A stretch of DNA of 64,000 bases from NCBI GenBank assembly GCA_965202955.1, contig OZ241871.1, positions 310,001 through 374,000 on the forward strand, in the 5' to 3' direction. The notes under the pieces were generated by a model that saw only the letters and a list, made by a program, of their open reading frames with translations, had not been told where the DNA came from and ran no database searches. Numbering within the stretch: the stretch's first letter is position 1; the number at the start of each line of letters is the position of its first letter. This DNA comes from Bin5 sp034422415. GTDB lineage: Bacteria > Chloroflexota > Anaerolineae > Caldilineales > Caldilineaceae. The position numbers were made by a program, and so were the translations under genes. Shown in pieces: positions 35,830 to 45,304 of this stretch.

Positions 35830-36647
35830 AACATGCGAACTGCAACATCGCCAGGTAGTCGCGTGTTTTCATGTCATAGCCCACCATAATGGCGCAACAC
35901 TTCGACAGCCTGCCAGGACCCGCTCAACCCCCCAGCGCCGAGCCGGCAGAGTCTTGTTACCTGATTGGTTCTGCATTTGCTTCTCCGATCCGGCGTTTAT
36001 GCGGCACCTGCCCATACACAGCCACAGTCTGGTGGCGCGTGGGACTGTCATTAGCCTTTATCCGGACACAGATTCTGCGGGCTGGGTGCCGGACGTGCGA
36101 CTACGATGCTCTGCAACATCTGCGCCAGGATCTTGGTATCATACGCGCATGGGCACCGGCGACAGCTACAATCAGCGATCTTCCTGTTTCTTCGACCCAC
36201 AGACAGCGTTTGCTTTCTGCCCTGGCACGGTCGGCAGGATTCGCACCGATCAGGTCTCCCCGTACATGCTTTGCCCATTGCTGTGTCTGCCGACTGCCAT
36301 TCCCAGTTCACGCAACTCAGCTCTACACATCTCGATTGGATGACTGCTCAGAGCGCTGGAAAAACCCTGCACGACGCCCACCTCTGCAAAGTGCGGTGGA
36401 GTCTACTGTCATCGTCCAATTCTTTGGGCAACCGGTTCCATTGCACTCCAGAACACAAACGAAAGAGGATGCCTCTGCGCATCTGTCTGGGGTTGGCTCG
36501 CTTTCGTCCCGCGTGTTGCTGTAGGTCCAAGTTCAGAATGGTGGGTTCAATCTCATGCCACAGGTCGTCGACCACCTCCCAGATGGTGTCCAGGGTATCG
36601 ATTTGGTCTGCCATGTCATTGTCATACCTCCAATGTGTTCGGACCAA
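35830..36647 (-). pseudogene. Decayed IS5-family transposase
   Basis: Read on the minus strand. 36348-36647 encodes the N-terminus (WEVVDDLWHEIEPTILN, RQMRRGILFRLCSGVQWNRLP) and stops early. The catalytic part continues in another frame at 36051-36311 (MGKACTG..., APSPQNLCPDKG). A third frame at 35869-36051 has PARRWGVERVLAG, matching the family 'ARRWVVERT.aW' region. Several frameshifts and stops make it inactive. It lies between the epimerase and aminotransferase genes, splitting what looks like one catabolic unit. Confidence 0.8.
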
Positions 36648-36715
36648 GTCTTAAGCGAGTTTGGAACTTCTGAAATGCTTTGGGACAGTTACGAAGAAAA
36701 AGGCATGTGCAAGCT

Positions 36716-38107
36716 ATGAAGGCCTCACACATCAACCTCACGAGCGTGGCGAACTCGGAGTATCCGTCGAAGGAACGTCTGACACGTTATTTCGTAGACC
36801 TGACGCAAATGGAGAAATTCGCCAAGAACCCGCTGATCGTGACAAACGCTGAGGGGGTGTGGCTCGAAGACATTACGGGCAGGAGAATTCTGGACGGATT
36901 CGGCGGAACAAGCGGTGTCGTAGTCCTTGGTTATGGAAATCAGCGGGTTATCAAGGCGATGACGGATCAGTTGCAGCAGGTTGTCTACACCCCAGCCCTA
37001 CACGCCACAAATTTACCTGCCCTGGCTCTGGCCGAACTGATAGCCGAGATCACACCCGGGGATCTGAACACGGTCAAGTTGCTTAACTCTGGTTCCGAGG
37101 CGACAGAGGCAGCCATGAAGCTAGCCAGGCAGTACCACAAACAGACTGGTAATCCTGGCAAATTCAAGGTGATCTCACGCTACATGGGCTTTCACGGCCA
37201 CACGATGGGTGCAGCCGCTGCAACGGGCTGGCGTGCCGGCGGTTCCGCCAAGTGGGTCTTTGAACCTTACCCGACGGGCTTTATTCACGTGATGGGCCCT
37301 CATTGCTACAGATGCCCGTACGGACTGAATTATCCTGACTGCGACGTCAAGTGTGCCAGTATCGTTGAGGATATAGTAAGACTTGAGGCGCCTGAGACAA
37401 TGGCAGCTATTATTGTAGATCCGATTTGCTCTCCTATTGGCTTCGCGGTGCCCCCGGACGAGTATTTCACCATTCTTCGGCAGATATGCGACGAGTATGA
37501 AATTCTACTGATCTTTGACGAAGTGATCACAGGGTTCGGCCGTACGGGTGAGATGTTTGCAGCCAACACCTTTCATACGACACCGGACATCATTTGCATG
37601 GCGAAGGGAATGGCATCGGGCTACACGCCTATTTCAGGCATAGCGGTCAGTGATCGTATCGCAGAGGCCTTTCTCAGTTGCGAAGACAGCCTTGCCTTCA
37701 TGCACGGATCTACCTACGGGGGAAATCCGGTGAGTTCTGCGGCTGCAATCGCTTGCATAAACGAGATTATTGAGCGAGGCCTGTGCCGTCGTTCCCGTAA
37801 GATGGGTGATTACCTCAGGACCAAGTTGGAGAGGCTGAAATACCTGGGGATTGTAGGTGAAATCAGGGGGAAAGGCCTACAAACAGCGGTCGAGTTCGTC
37901 AAGAACCCCGAGACTAAGGAACCATTCCCCGTAGAAACTCAGATCGATCAGAAGATAGGTTTGGCAGCGTTTGAGAAAGGGCTTCTCACGCTGTCTCGGT
38001 CTGGCTGCATCTTATTGACACCACCACTGATCATTACTGAGGAAGAGGTTGATCAAATGGTGGACATCCTCTACGAAAGCGCGAAAGAGGTTCTCAACGA
38101 ATTGTGA
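36716..38107 (+). CDS. Class III PLP aminotransferase
   Basis: 463 residues, full length. The PLP Lys is Lys297 in IICMAKGMASGYTPISG; Asp268 in LLIFDEVITGFGRTG contacts the ring nitrogen; LNSGSEATEAAMKLAR (about 123-138) binds phosphate. A Cys cluster (Cys197, Cys200, Cys209, Cys213) in the mid region is shared by a subgroup that includes alanine-glyoxylate and omega-amino acid transaminases. It probably moves an omega-amino group to pyruvate or glyoxylate. ATG 36716 is chosen as first ATG; an upstream TTG (36680) is less likely. It overlaps the frame of the next gene only if that gene starts at 38104. Confidence 0.9.
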   Translation: MKASHINLTSVANSEYPSKERLTRYFVDLTQMEKFAKNPLIVTNAEGVWLEDITGRRILDGFGGTSGVVVLGYGNQRVIKAMTDQLQQVVYTPALHATNLPALALAELIAEITPGDLNTVKLLNSGSEATEAAMKLARQYHKQTGNPGKFKVISRYMGFHGHTMGAAAATGWRAGGSAKWVFEPYPTGFIHVMGPHCYRCPYGLNYPDCDVKCASIVEDIVRLEAPETMAAIIVDPICSPIGFAVPPDEYFTILRQICDEYEILLIFDEVITGFGRTGEMFAANTFHTTPDIICMAKGMASGYTPISGIAVSDRIAEAFLSCEDSLAFMHGSTYGGNPVSSAAAIACINEIIERGLCRRSRKMGDYLRTKLERLKYLGIVGEIRGKGLQTAVEFVKNPETKEPFPVETQIDQKIGLAAFEKGLLTLSRSGCILLTPPLIITEEEVDQMVDILYESAKEVLNEL

Positions 38108-38121
38108 GGAGGTTCAACAAT

Positions 38122-38952
38122 ATGAGCAAGATCGACAAGATCTATTACTGGGATCTCACATTTCCGGAGGTGAGGGAAATCGTTGCAGAGGAAAGGGTGC
38201 CGTTGCTGCCCGTCGGCCAAATTGAGCAGCATGGCCCCCATCTCCCCCTCAAGGTGGACTGCGTAGCCCCGAGTGAGGTCTGCAGATTGGCAGCAGACCT
38301 GGTGAAGTACGATGCCATAGTCATGCCACCCGTTTACTACAGTTATGGATCGCATCACACTAATTTCCCGGGCACCATTGACATAACCGAACAGAATCTG
38401 ATCGGTTACGTTAGCGACATTCTATTCAGCCTTGCCCAGCATGGTTTTAAAAAGATGATCGTCGTAGACGGCCATGGTGGCAATCCACCATACCTGAATG
38501 CGGCCATGAGACGACTCAACGTCAGGACGTTTCCTAATCCCGCAGCAGCCTGCATCATCTCATGGACTCATCTTGTCCCACAGGAAGCGCTGAACAGTAT
38601 CTCTGATTCCGAATATGGTGGCATGGGCCATGCCGGTGAGCTGGAGACTTCGGTAGTGTTGCACACAGACTCTGAGTTAGTGCAGATGGACAAGGCGGTC
38701 AAGGAACTATGGAATGGAGACATAAGACAACCTCCGGAGGCGGGGTCAGCAGGAGGGACCCCTGTTGGCCCGGCGATGTACGTAGGATGGATGGGCGCCA
38801 TGGGCGGTGACAAGTATGGCATCATGGGCGACCCTACGGTGGCGACGGCAGAAAAGGGCCGGCAGTGGTTGAATATTGCCGTCGAGAATCTGGTTAAGTT
38901 TATCCCTGAATGGAAGAACATGCCCATAAACCCAATAGTCGACCACCACTAG
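38122..38952 (+). CDS. Creatininase-family amidohydrolase
   Basis: 276 residues, the family norm. Metal-binding motifs: Glu and His in GQIEQHGPHLPLKVD with the Asp at its end, His in VDGHGGNPP, and Glu in GHAGELETS. Relatives open small cyclic amides (creatinine) or remove formamide groups, so hydrolysis of a C-N bond in a ring is likely. ATG 38122 has GAGGAGG upstream; it lies 14 bases after the aminotransferase stop, showing co-transcription. Pairing with an aminotransferase and an amidohydrolase is unusual. Confidence 0.9.
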   Translation: MSKIDKIYYWDLTFPEVREIVAEERVPLLPVGQIEQHGPHLPLKVDCVAPSEVCRLAADLVKYDAIVMPPVYYSYGSHHTNFPGTIDITEQNLIGYVSDILFSLAQHGFKKMIVVDGHGGNPPYLNAAMRRLNVRTFPNPAAACIISWTHLVPQEALNSISDSEYGGMGHAGELETSVVLHTDSELVQMDKAVKELWNGDIRQPPEAGSAGGTPVGPAMYVGWMGAMGGDKYGIMGDPTVATAEKGRQWLNIAVENLVKFIPEWKNMPINPIVDHH

Positions 38953-38980
38953 GCTTCAGTTTAGGAAGGGACGTGCAAGA

Positions 38981-40066
38981 ATGATCGTCGATGCTCATTT
39001 TCATACGTTTCCGCGTTTCGGTACCGGAGAGCGTGCAGATTTAAACATGAAGTTGTTTCAATACCACATGCGCGATGCACGCACGTTTTGGCGAATGGGC
39101 GACGGCTCGCGTGTGGATAGACCGCTGTTGGATTTCGCCTCCGACGACATCAATGACATGCCAGATGTGAACTTTCGCGTCGGCACCCTTGGCCGGCTGG
39201 AAATCACCATTGAAGAAGTGGATTACTATCTGCAATGTTTTACGCCTTCCAGTCTGGACGATATGGCGGCGCCTGCAAAGCAGATGGTAGCCGAGATGGA
39301 CGCTGTGGGCATTGACATGGCTGTCCTTCAAAGTGACCATATTTACGGCTCCATCAACGAATACTACGGCGAGTGCATCCGACAATACCCGGGACGGTTC
39401 GTTGGGCTGGCGCAGATCCAGGAATGGGAGGCGGACCGGCCGGCACAGCACGATCAGTTGGAACGCGCTATCTTGGAAGAGAAGCTCAGTGGGCTCTACT
39501 TCAGTGTGGAACCGTTTGCGTTTAACAACTGGTCCGATCATTTGCACGACACCAAATTCGACCCACTGTGGGATCGCGTGCGAGCGCTAGAGATCCCCGT
39601 GTGGTGGTATCTCGCCGCCAGATGGCGCAACCAATTTGCGGCCATCATGCAATATGTGGTCGAACTGGACCGGTGGGCAGAGACGCATCCTGATATCCCC
39701 GCGGTGCTTACCCATGGAATTGATACCTTCAAGAAGGGTGTGAGGCCGGACGAGTTGCGCTACCACATTCCGGAGCAACTCATGACACTTCTGCAGCGTC
39801 CAAACATGAATGTAGAGTTGTTGTTCCATTCTGTGTACCGTTGGCCCGAGTATCCTTACCTTGGAGCTCAGGAGATGATAAAAAAATTGCGTGGTGAGTT
39901 GGGCATTGAGAAACTGATGTGGGGATCGGATATGCCGACGACGTGGAATTGGTGCACATATGGACAATCCCTGGACTATATCCGGTCTTATTGCGATTTT
40001 CTGTCGGAAGAGGAGAAGTCTCTCATCCTTGGTGGCAATGTGGCGCGGATGTTCAACCTTCGCTAG
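38981..40066 (+). CDS. Amidohydrolase-2 family hydrolase/decarboxylase, paralogue of the 25589 gene
   Basis: 361 residues. Metal motif VDAHFHTF at the N-terminus, a later His in VLTHGIDTF, and the Asp in MWGSDMPTTWN. Same length and order as the 25589 protein apart from the missing N-terminal extension of about 20 residues. AAGGGAC precedes ATG 38981. It follows the creatininase gene by 28 bases. ACMSD-like decarboxylation or hydrolysis are both possible. Confidence 0.88.
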   Translation: MIVDAHFHTFPRFGTGERADLNMKLFQYHMRDARTFWRMGDGSRVDRPLLDFASDDINDMPDVNFRVGTLGRLEITIEEVDYYLQCFTPSSLDDMAAPAKQMVAEMDAVGIDMAVLQSDHIYGSINEYYGECIRQYPGRFVGLAQIQEWEADRPAQHDQLERAILEEKLSGLYFSVEPFAFNNWSDHLHDTKFDPLWDRVRALEIPVWWYLAARWRNQFAAIMQYVVELDRWAETHPDIPAVLTHGIDTFKKGVRPDELRYHIPEQLMTLLQRPNMNVELLFHSVYRWPEYPYLGAQEMIKKLRGELGIEKLMWGSDMPTTWNWCTYGQSLDYIRSYCDFLSEEEKSLILGGNVARMFNLR

Positions 40067-40227
40067 TCGATGCCATCTGGGACCGATGAGTTGCAAAGCG
40101 GAGTGGCCAACTCAGGCCGCATATTTGCGCAGGTTCAACGGCCGTGCGGAGCGAAAGTGTCGCCCTTCGCATGTGATTGAGAAGCAACCAAAGGCATACA
40201 AATCCCTTCACCGGAGGAGTGTCTGCA

Positions 40228-41997
40228 ATGACGGGAAAAATACGACTTAGGGAGATATGTCACTCACGCTCTGGCAATAAGGGCGATGGAGTGAACATCG
40301 GGATCGCGGTATATGATCCAAAGCATTATCAATGGCTCAAAGATCATGTCACCGCGCAGGTGGTGGCTGAGTATGTGAACGAGATGACTGCTGGCCCCGT
40401 CACGCGGTATGAACTACCCAAGGTGGGCGCATTCAATTTCGTAGTATCCAGCGTGTTGGAAGGCAGCCAGACGGGAACGCCGATCCTTGACAATCTAGGC
40501 AAATGCTTCAGCTCCATCCTGCTCGACATGGAGATCGACGCGCCGGCGGATCTGGCGCCATCCAGTGTTGGCCAGCGGGACGCTATGCTTAGCGAAACAA
40601 CCGCATCGACTGATCCCACAGAATTTGCTCACAACGCACCGCAACTGGCCGCGAAGGGAAAGGACGTTCTTCGTCTGGGGTGCGGTTCCGCCCACGGTTG
40701 GGATAACATTGAAGCGGCAGTTGAGCTGGCGGAAAGCGGCTCGGCAGACTATCTGGTCTTCGACAACATGTCGGAAGGGATCGGAAGCTTTAAACTTGGG
40801 GAGAAGATGGGAGGAACGGCGTATTACCAACTCAACGAACAGCGCATGCCGAGAGTCATTGCGGCCTGCGCGGCCACCAACACAAAGATCATCACGAACA
40901 TGGGCATCACTGATCCTTATGGCATCGCGCAGTGGACGAAGCAACTGTGTCGTGATCTGAAAGTGCCGCATCTCAGGGTGATGGCTGTCGTGGGCGATGA
41001 CGTGCTCGACTTTGTCAGTGCGCGCGATCTCCCTGTAGCAGAGACCGGTGAGCCGATCTCGTCGTTTGGCGGCAGGCTCTTGTCCGCCAATGCCTATCTT
41101 CCCGCCCAAGCCATCGTCGAGGCGTTGGACCGTGGCGCAGACATCGTCGTTTGTGGCCGGGTCGGTGACTCGACCCAGTTCCTGGCGCCGATGATATATG
41201 AGTTTGGCTGGCGCTACGACGACTGGAACCTATTGGCGAAGGGGCTCTGCATCGGACACCTGATGGAGTGCGGCGCGCAGGTCACCGGTGGCTACTTCCC
41301 CGATCCGCCCTACAAAGTGGCCCCGGGTCTGGGGCGAGTGGGCTTCCCCATCGCGCTCGTGGAGCCAAACGGTGATGGCATCATCACCAAGCTTCCTGAG
41401 ACGGGCGGTGTGGTCAATCGGATGACGTGCCTTGAGCAACTCCTGTATGAAATCGGTGACCCGGCGAACTATAAACACACCGACGCGGTGGTCGACTTCA
41501 CGACCACCGAGATCACTGACATCGGTCCGGACCAGGTGCGGGTCACGGGCACGGGCGGCCACCCGAAGCCAGCGCAAGTGTTGGTTCCACTCAACGTACA
41601 TGAGGAGTATTTAGGGGTTGGGGAGATTTCCTATGGAGGCGGTGGCGCCTACGAGCGGGCACAACTCGCCGCTGAGATCGTAACCGAGCGGCTCACGGTG
41701 AAGGGGATTGACACCTCGCGGCTCCGCTTCGACTATGAAGGGATCAATTCGCTCTTTCCTTGGAAAAAACAAACTGCCCCACCGGCGGAAGTTCGGCTGC
41801 GAGCCGTTGGGATTTTCCCAAAGCTGGAGGATGCCGAAATGCTGCGTGCCCTGGTTCATGAGTTGTCGTGCAACGGTCCCAGCGCCGGCGGGGGATTGGC
41901 CCTATCCCTCGGAAATGGAGGCGCTGGCGAAAGAATCTCTTTGTACACGACGTTCATACCGCAAGAAGCTCTGTGCTATCAGGTTGTGGAAGTGTAA
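40228..41997 (+). CDS. AtuA/DUF1446-like protein with the small AtuA-like domain at the N-terminus
   Basis: 589 residues. Residues about 5-105 match the small AtuA-like ferredoxin-fold domain (LREICHSRSGNKGDGVNIGI, then GAFNFVVSSVLEGS and NLGKCFSSILLDMEI). From about 150 to the end is the DUF1446 domain (LRLGCGSAHGWDNIEAAVEL, ADYLVFDNMSEG, DIVVCGRVGDSTQFLAPM). In the usual AtuA layout the small domain, when fused, is C-terminal, so the order appears swapped here. AtuA is required for acyclic terpene use in Pseudomonas but its reaction is not settled. ATG 40228 has GGAGGAG upstream. Last gene of the module. Confidence 0.82.
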   Translation: MTGKIRLREICHSRSGNKGDGVNIGIAVYDPKHYQWLKDHVTAQVVAEYVNEMTAGPVTRYELPKVGAFNFVVSSVLEGSQTGTPILDNLGKCFSSILLDMEIDAPADLAPSSVGQRDAMLSETTASTDPTEFAHNAPQLAAKGKDVLRLGCGSAHGWDNIEAAVELAESGSADYLVFDNMSEGIGSFKLGEKMGGTAYYQLNEQRMPRVIAACAATNTKIITNMGITDPYGIAQWTKQLCRDLKVPHLRVMAVVGDDVLDFVSARDLPVAETGEPISSFGGRLLSANAYLPAQAIVEALDRGADIVVCGRVGDSTQFLAPMIYEFGWRYDDWNLLAKGLCIGHLMECGAQVTGGYFPDPPYKVAPGLGRVGFPIALVEPNGDGIITKLPETGGVVNRMTCLEQLLYEIGDPANYKHTDAVVDFTTTEITDIGPDQVRVTGTGGHPKPAQVLVPLNVHEEYLGVGEISYGGGGAYERAQLAAEIVTERLTVKGIDTSRLRFDYEGINSLFPWKKQTAPPAEVRLRAVGIFPKLEDAEMLRALVHELSCNGPSAGGGLALSLGNGGAGERISLYTTFIPQEALCYQVVEV

Positions 41998-42412
41998 ACC
42001 TGACTGATTTTCCATGACAGCTTGGTCTGGTGAACGAAGTTCGGAGCAATTTCATGGCGGGTTTGGGAACAATTTGAACCTCAGTCGGTGACTCTGTGGA
42101 TGGCGGCTAACCCCACGACTACGGCTACGTTCACCAGCCTTTGGCAGGACAGGAGGAGGCCAATCGTTGGAGAGCTTTAGCTTTGTCTGTACCTACGACA
42201 GAGTCCACCGCAGAATGCTCCGCTATATCATTCGCCGACCAATGTCGCCGCGCAGGGCGTCGAAGAGCAGACGGCAGCCTGGACAATAACCCAGTCACTT
42301 TCGAATTCGATTGCGAGTTTCAATTCGAGATGAACATATGCTCGAACCGGGAAAGCCGGCGTATCGAATTCCACCGGGCGTAGCCCAACGAACAGGCATG
42401 ACGCATTCTATC
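41998..42412. other. Gap between convergent gene sets, no gene recognised
   Basis: About 415 bases between the AtuA-like gene and the aldolase, which end towards each other. A short stretch at 42213-42244 reads MLRYIIRRPM, like the start of a dipeptide permease, but is not followed by hydrophobic sequence. No hairpin with T-run was found. Confidence 0.45.
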
Positions 42413-43195
42413 TCAGACACCATCCCCTGAGATCTGTTTCAACGCGGCCTCCGCCCCGGCTGCGACGAAGCCCAGGTCGGCGCCGATCGCCAGCAGGCGC
42501 ATCGTCGGGGCATACTCTTTCACCCAGGCGATGCCGTTGGCGGCCCCGTTCAGCACATCGACCGGAAAGCCGACCGGGATGCCGTTGGCGTCGCCGGCAG
42601 CTACGATGCGCTGGATCGTGGAGATGAACTCCTCGCCATCCCACGCGCGGAAGATATCCATCGAGAGCGTCAGGTCGTTGGGGCCGATGAAGAGGCCGTC
42701 GATGCCCGGCAAGGCCGCGATCTCCTCGATCACGTCGACCGCGCGGTAATGTTCGACCTGCACGTAGACGACCGTCTCCTCGTTGGCCGTGCTGTGGTAT
42801 TCGAGGTCGTTCCAGCCGAACGAAGGCATGAACGGGCCGTAGCCGCGCACGCCCTCCGGCGGATACTTGACGCCCGCCACCGCCCGCTGTGCGTCGGCGA
42901 CCGACTCGATCAGCGGCACCACAACCCCGTTGGCGCCGTGATCGAGCGCCTGTTTGATCGCGTCCGGCCGGTTGTCCTTCACCCGCACCATCGCCACCGT
43001 CGGCGTGTCGCGCACCATCCAGAGGATGTAGCGCAGCGACTCGTCGTTGCGCGGCGAGTGCTCCATGTCAACGCTTACCCAGTCGTAACCGGCGCGCGCG
43101 ACCGTGCCGGCCACCAGCGGATCGGTCGAAACGCACCAGGTCCCGTAGACGGCCTCGCCGCCGTGCAGACGCTTCTTCAGCTCAGAACTCTTCAT
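42413..43195 (-). CDS. HpcH/HpaI-family aldolase (class II, pyruvate-type)
   Basis: 260 residues, typical. The metal-binding Glu is in VVVPLIESVAD and the Asp in DGLFIGPNDLTLSM; an Arg at VAMVRVKDNRPD matches the substrate-binding Arg. These enzymes cleave 2-keto-3-deoxy sugar acids or 4-hydroxy-2-keto acids to pyruvate and an aldehyde. ATG 43195 has AAAGGAG inside the end of the upstream gene (4-base gap), so coupling is likely. It would be the final cleavage step for the products of the preceding dehydrogenases. Confidence 0.9.
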   Translation of the reverse strand: MKSSELKKRLHGGEAVYGTWCVSTDPLVAGTVARAGYDWVSVDMEHSPRNDESLRYILWMVRDTPTVAMVRVKDNRPDAIKQALDHGANGVVVPLIESVADAQRAVAGVKYPPEGVRGYGPFMPSFGWNDLEYHSTANEETVVYVQVEHYRAVDVIEEIAALPGIDGLFIGPNDLTLSMDIFRAWDGEEFISTIQRIVAAGDANGIPVGFPVDVLNGAANGIAWVKEYAPTMRLLAIGADLGFVAAGAEAALKQISGDGV

Positions 43196-43199
43196 GCCA

Positions 43200-44201
43200 T
43201 CAGCTCCTTTGCAACTGCCAACGCGGTTCGACGTTGGGATTGACGTAAGATCGGGGCCAGCGCCCCTCCGACAGCGTCACCGCGGTCTCGACCGAAAGGC
43301 GCCAGCTGTCCTCCAGCGACCGATCGGTGTACCCGGCGATATGCGGCGTGAAAACGACATTGTCGAGGCCGAAGAGCGGATTGTCGGCTGCGGCCGGCTC
43401 CTGCTCCAGCACGTCGAGGCCTGCAGCCGCGATCCAACCCTCGCTCAGCGCGCGGTAGAGCGCGGCCTCGTCCACGACCGGCCCGCGCGAGGTGTTGATC
43501 AGAATCCCGCGCGGCTGCATTTGGCGCAACTCGCGTTCGCCGATCAGATGGCGCGTCTCGGCCAGCAGGGGACAGTGGAGCGAAACGAAGTCCGACTGCG
43601 ACAGCACCTCCTCCGTCGACGCCCGCTGCACGCCGTGTTCGGCCATCTCCTCTGCACTCACGTATGGGTCATACGCCAGCACCTTCATCTCGTACCCGCT
43701 GATCTTGCGCGTCACAAGGCGGGCGATATGGCCGAAACCGATCAGCCCCAGCGTCTGGCCCTGCAGGTGCCAGCTGGGATAGCCGGCCTCCCGGTCCCAG
43801 ATGCCGCTGCGCACCAGCCTGTCCTGGAGCCCGATCTGCCGCACGACCCCCAACAGGAGCCCGATCGCATGATCGGAAACGCCGTCGTTGAATGCCTCCG
43901 GCGTGTTGGCGACGATGATGCCGCGCTCGGTTGCAGCTTCGATCGGTATATTGTCGGTGCCGCTGCCGGTCCGGATGATCGCGCCGCAGCGGGCCAGGTC
44001 GGCAATGTTCTCAGCCGTCACAATTGGGCTGCCGCCGCACACCCACACCACGTCGGCGTCGCCCGCGCACGCGGCCAACTGCGCGCGCGTCTCGCACTCC
44101 ACAAAAACGAACTCAATGTCGTGCTCCGCCATCGTCTCGGTGACCCAAGCCGGCAGCTCCTCCGCATCCATGTGGACCATGGCAACTTTGAATCCCGCCA
44201 T
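43200..44201 (-). CDS. D-2-hydroxyacid dehydrogenase (phosphoglycerate dehydrogenase-like)
   Basis: 333 residues. NAD-binding motif GLIGFGHIARLV; catalytic Arg in INTSRGPVVDE, Glu in LDVLEQEPA and His in VFTPHIAGYT. The VSDHAIGLLLGVVR segment is the family 'vAEh.lal'. It oxidises a 2-hydroxy acid or reduces the keto acid. ATG 44201 has GGAGGAAAG upstream. It lies 98 bases after a second, diverged member of the same family. Confidence 0.9.
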   Translation of the reverse strand: MAGFKVAMVHMDAEELPAWVTETMAEHDIEFVFVECETRAQLAACAGDADVVWVCGGSPIVTAENIADLARCGAIIRTGSGTDNIPIEAATERGIIVANTPEAFNDGVSDHAIGLLLGVVRQIGLQDRLVRSGIWDREAGYPSWHLQGQTLGLIGFGHIARLVTRKISGYEMKVLAYDPYVSAEEMAEHGVQRASTEEVLSQSDFVSLHCPLLAETRHLIGERELRQMQPRGILINTSRGPVVDEAALYRALSEGWIAAAGLDVLEQEPAAADNPLFGLDNVVFTPHIAGYTDRSLEDSWRLSVETAVTLSEGRWPRSYVNPNVEPRWQLQRS

Positions 44202-44299
44202 CTTTCCTCCAATCTAGTTTGTCTTTGATCTGTCGAGGTTCTGTCCTTGCGGCTGCCTGCCGAACGGCGGCTCAGCGCACAAAAGGCACATTATGGCGC

Positions 44300-45265
44300 T
44301 CATCGGATCAACATCGTGACCAGATCGCCCGGCGGCAGGCCCTGGGCAATGCGGTCCACGTTGGCGGCCGCCGCCTGCATGCGCCGCCGTGCCGTGCCCG
44401 GCGTAAAGCCCGATGAGTGCGGCGTCAGAATGACATTGTCCAGCTGCTGCAGCGGATGGTCGGGCGGCAGCGGCTCCTGTGCGAAGGCGTCGACACCGGC
44501 ACCCTTGATGCGGCCCTGCTGCAGCGCCTCGATCAGCGCCTCCTCGTCGACCAGCTCGCCGCGCGCCACGTTGATCAGTACCGCCGACGCCTTCATCAGG
44601 CCGAACACGCGGCGGTCGATCAGATGTCGCGTTTCCGCGTTCAAGTGGAGATGCAGCGAGAGATAGTCCGCCTCGGCCGCCACCTGGTCAAACTGGTCCG
44701 GCCGGCCGAGAAACTCGACGTGGAACTCGTCAAGCTCCTCCTGCGGGAAGGCCACCGCGTCGGTCGCCATGATGCGTATGCCCAGCGGCCAGGCCCGCCG
44801 CGCCAGCTCGCGCGCGCTGGCGCCGAAGCCGATCAGGCCCAGCACCTGTCCCTCCATCTCGTCGCAGATGATGCGGTCCCAACTGTCCGCGCGATTCTGA
44901 TTGAAGTTCTTGGCGAAACAGAGAATCATCATCAGCGCGTGCTCAGCCAGCGGCACCGCGCTCAGCGGTCCGGGCGAGTTCGCCAGCGCCAGTCCGGTCT
45001 CCAGAAAATACTCCACGTCTACCTTGTCAGTTCCATTCGTGGTGACCTGCCACAGCTTGACACCGGCTGCCTGCCCCAAATCGATCAACGGGCGCGTGGC
45101 GACCGCGCCGCCCGGGTCGATCACTACCTCGACGCCTTCAAACTGCCCCTCCGCCGGCTTGTCGGGGTCAAAGATCTCGACCTGATAGCGTTCGTCGATC
45201 GCGTCGGCAAAATAGGGATAGGCGCGGTCAAGGCCACTCGCCGCGCGCAGATAGAGTACTTTCAT
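44300..45265 (-). CDS. D-isomer specific 2-hydroxyacid dehydrogenase
   Basis: 321 residues. NAD-binding region GLIGFGASARELA (one position off the classical GxGxxG); catalytic Arg in INVARGELVDE, Glu in DAFAQEPL and His in ILTPHSSGFTPG. Only distantly similar to its neighbour at 43200, so the two likely use different substrates or work in opposite directions. AGGAAAA precedes ATG 45265; 39 bases from the dioxygenase gene. Confidence 0.88.
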   Translation of the reverse strand: MKVLYLRAASGLDRAYPYFADAIDERYQVEIFDPDKPAEGQFEGVEVVIDPGGAVATRPLIDLGQAAGVKLWQVTTNGTDKVDVEYFLETGLALANSPGPLSAVPLAEHALMMILCFAKNFNQNRADSWDRIICDEMEGQVLGLIGFGASARELARRAWPLGIRIMATDAVAFPQEELDEFHVEFLGRPDQFDQVAAEADYLSLHLHLNAETRHLIDRRVFGLMKASAVLINVARGELVDEEALIEALQQGRIKGAGVDAFAQEPLPPDHPLQQLDNVILTPHSSGFTPGTARRRMQAAAANVDRIAQGLPPGDLVTMLIR

Positions 45266-45304
45266 GGCATTGGTTTTCCTGTTGGTGGTGTGGAATGAAG
45301 CCGC

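Noticed and set aside
35889..36654. Plus-strand frames of 129-211 codons across the IS5 relic
   Set aside because: They are antisense to recognisable pieces of a decayed transposase.
42213..42244. Short plus-strand stretch MLRYIIRRPM, like the start of a dipeptide ABC permease
   Set aside because: No hydrophobic sequence follows and no ribosome binding site precedes it. At most a tiny relic.
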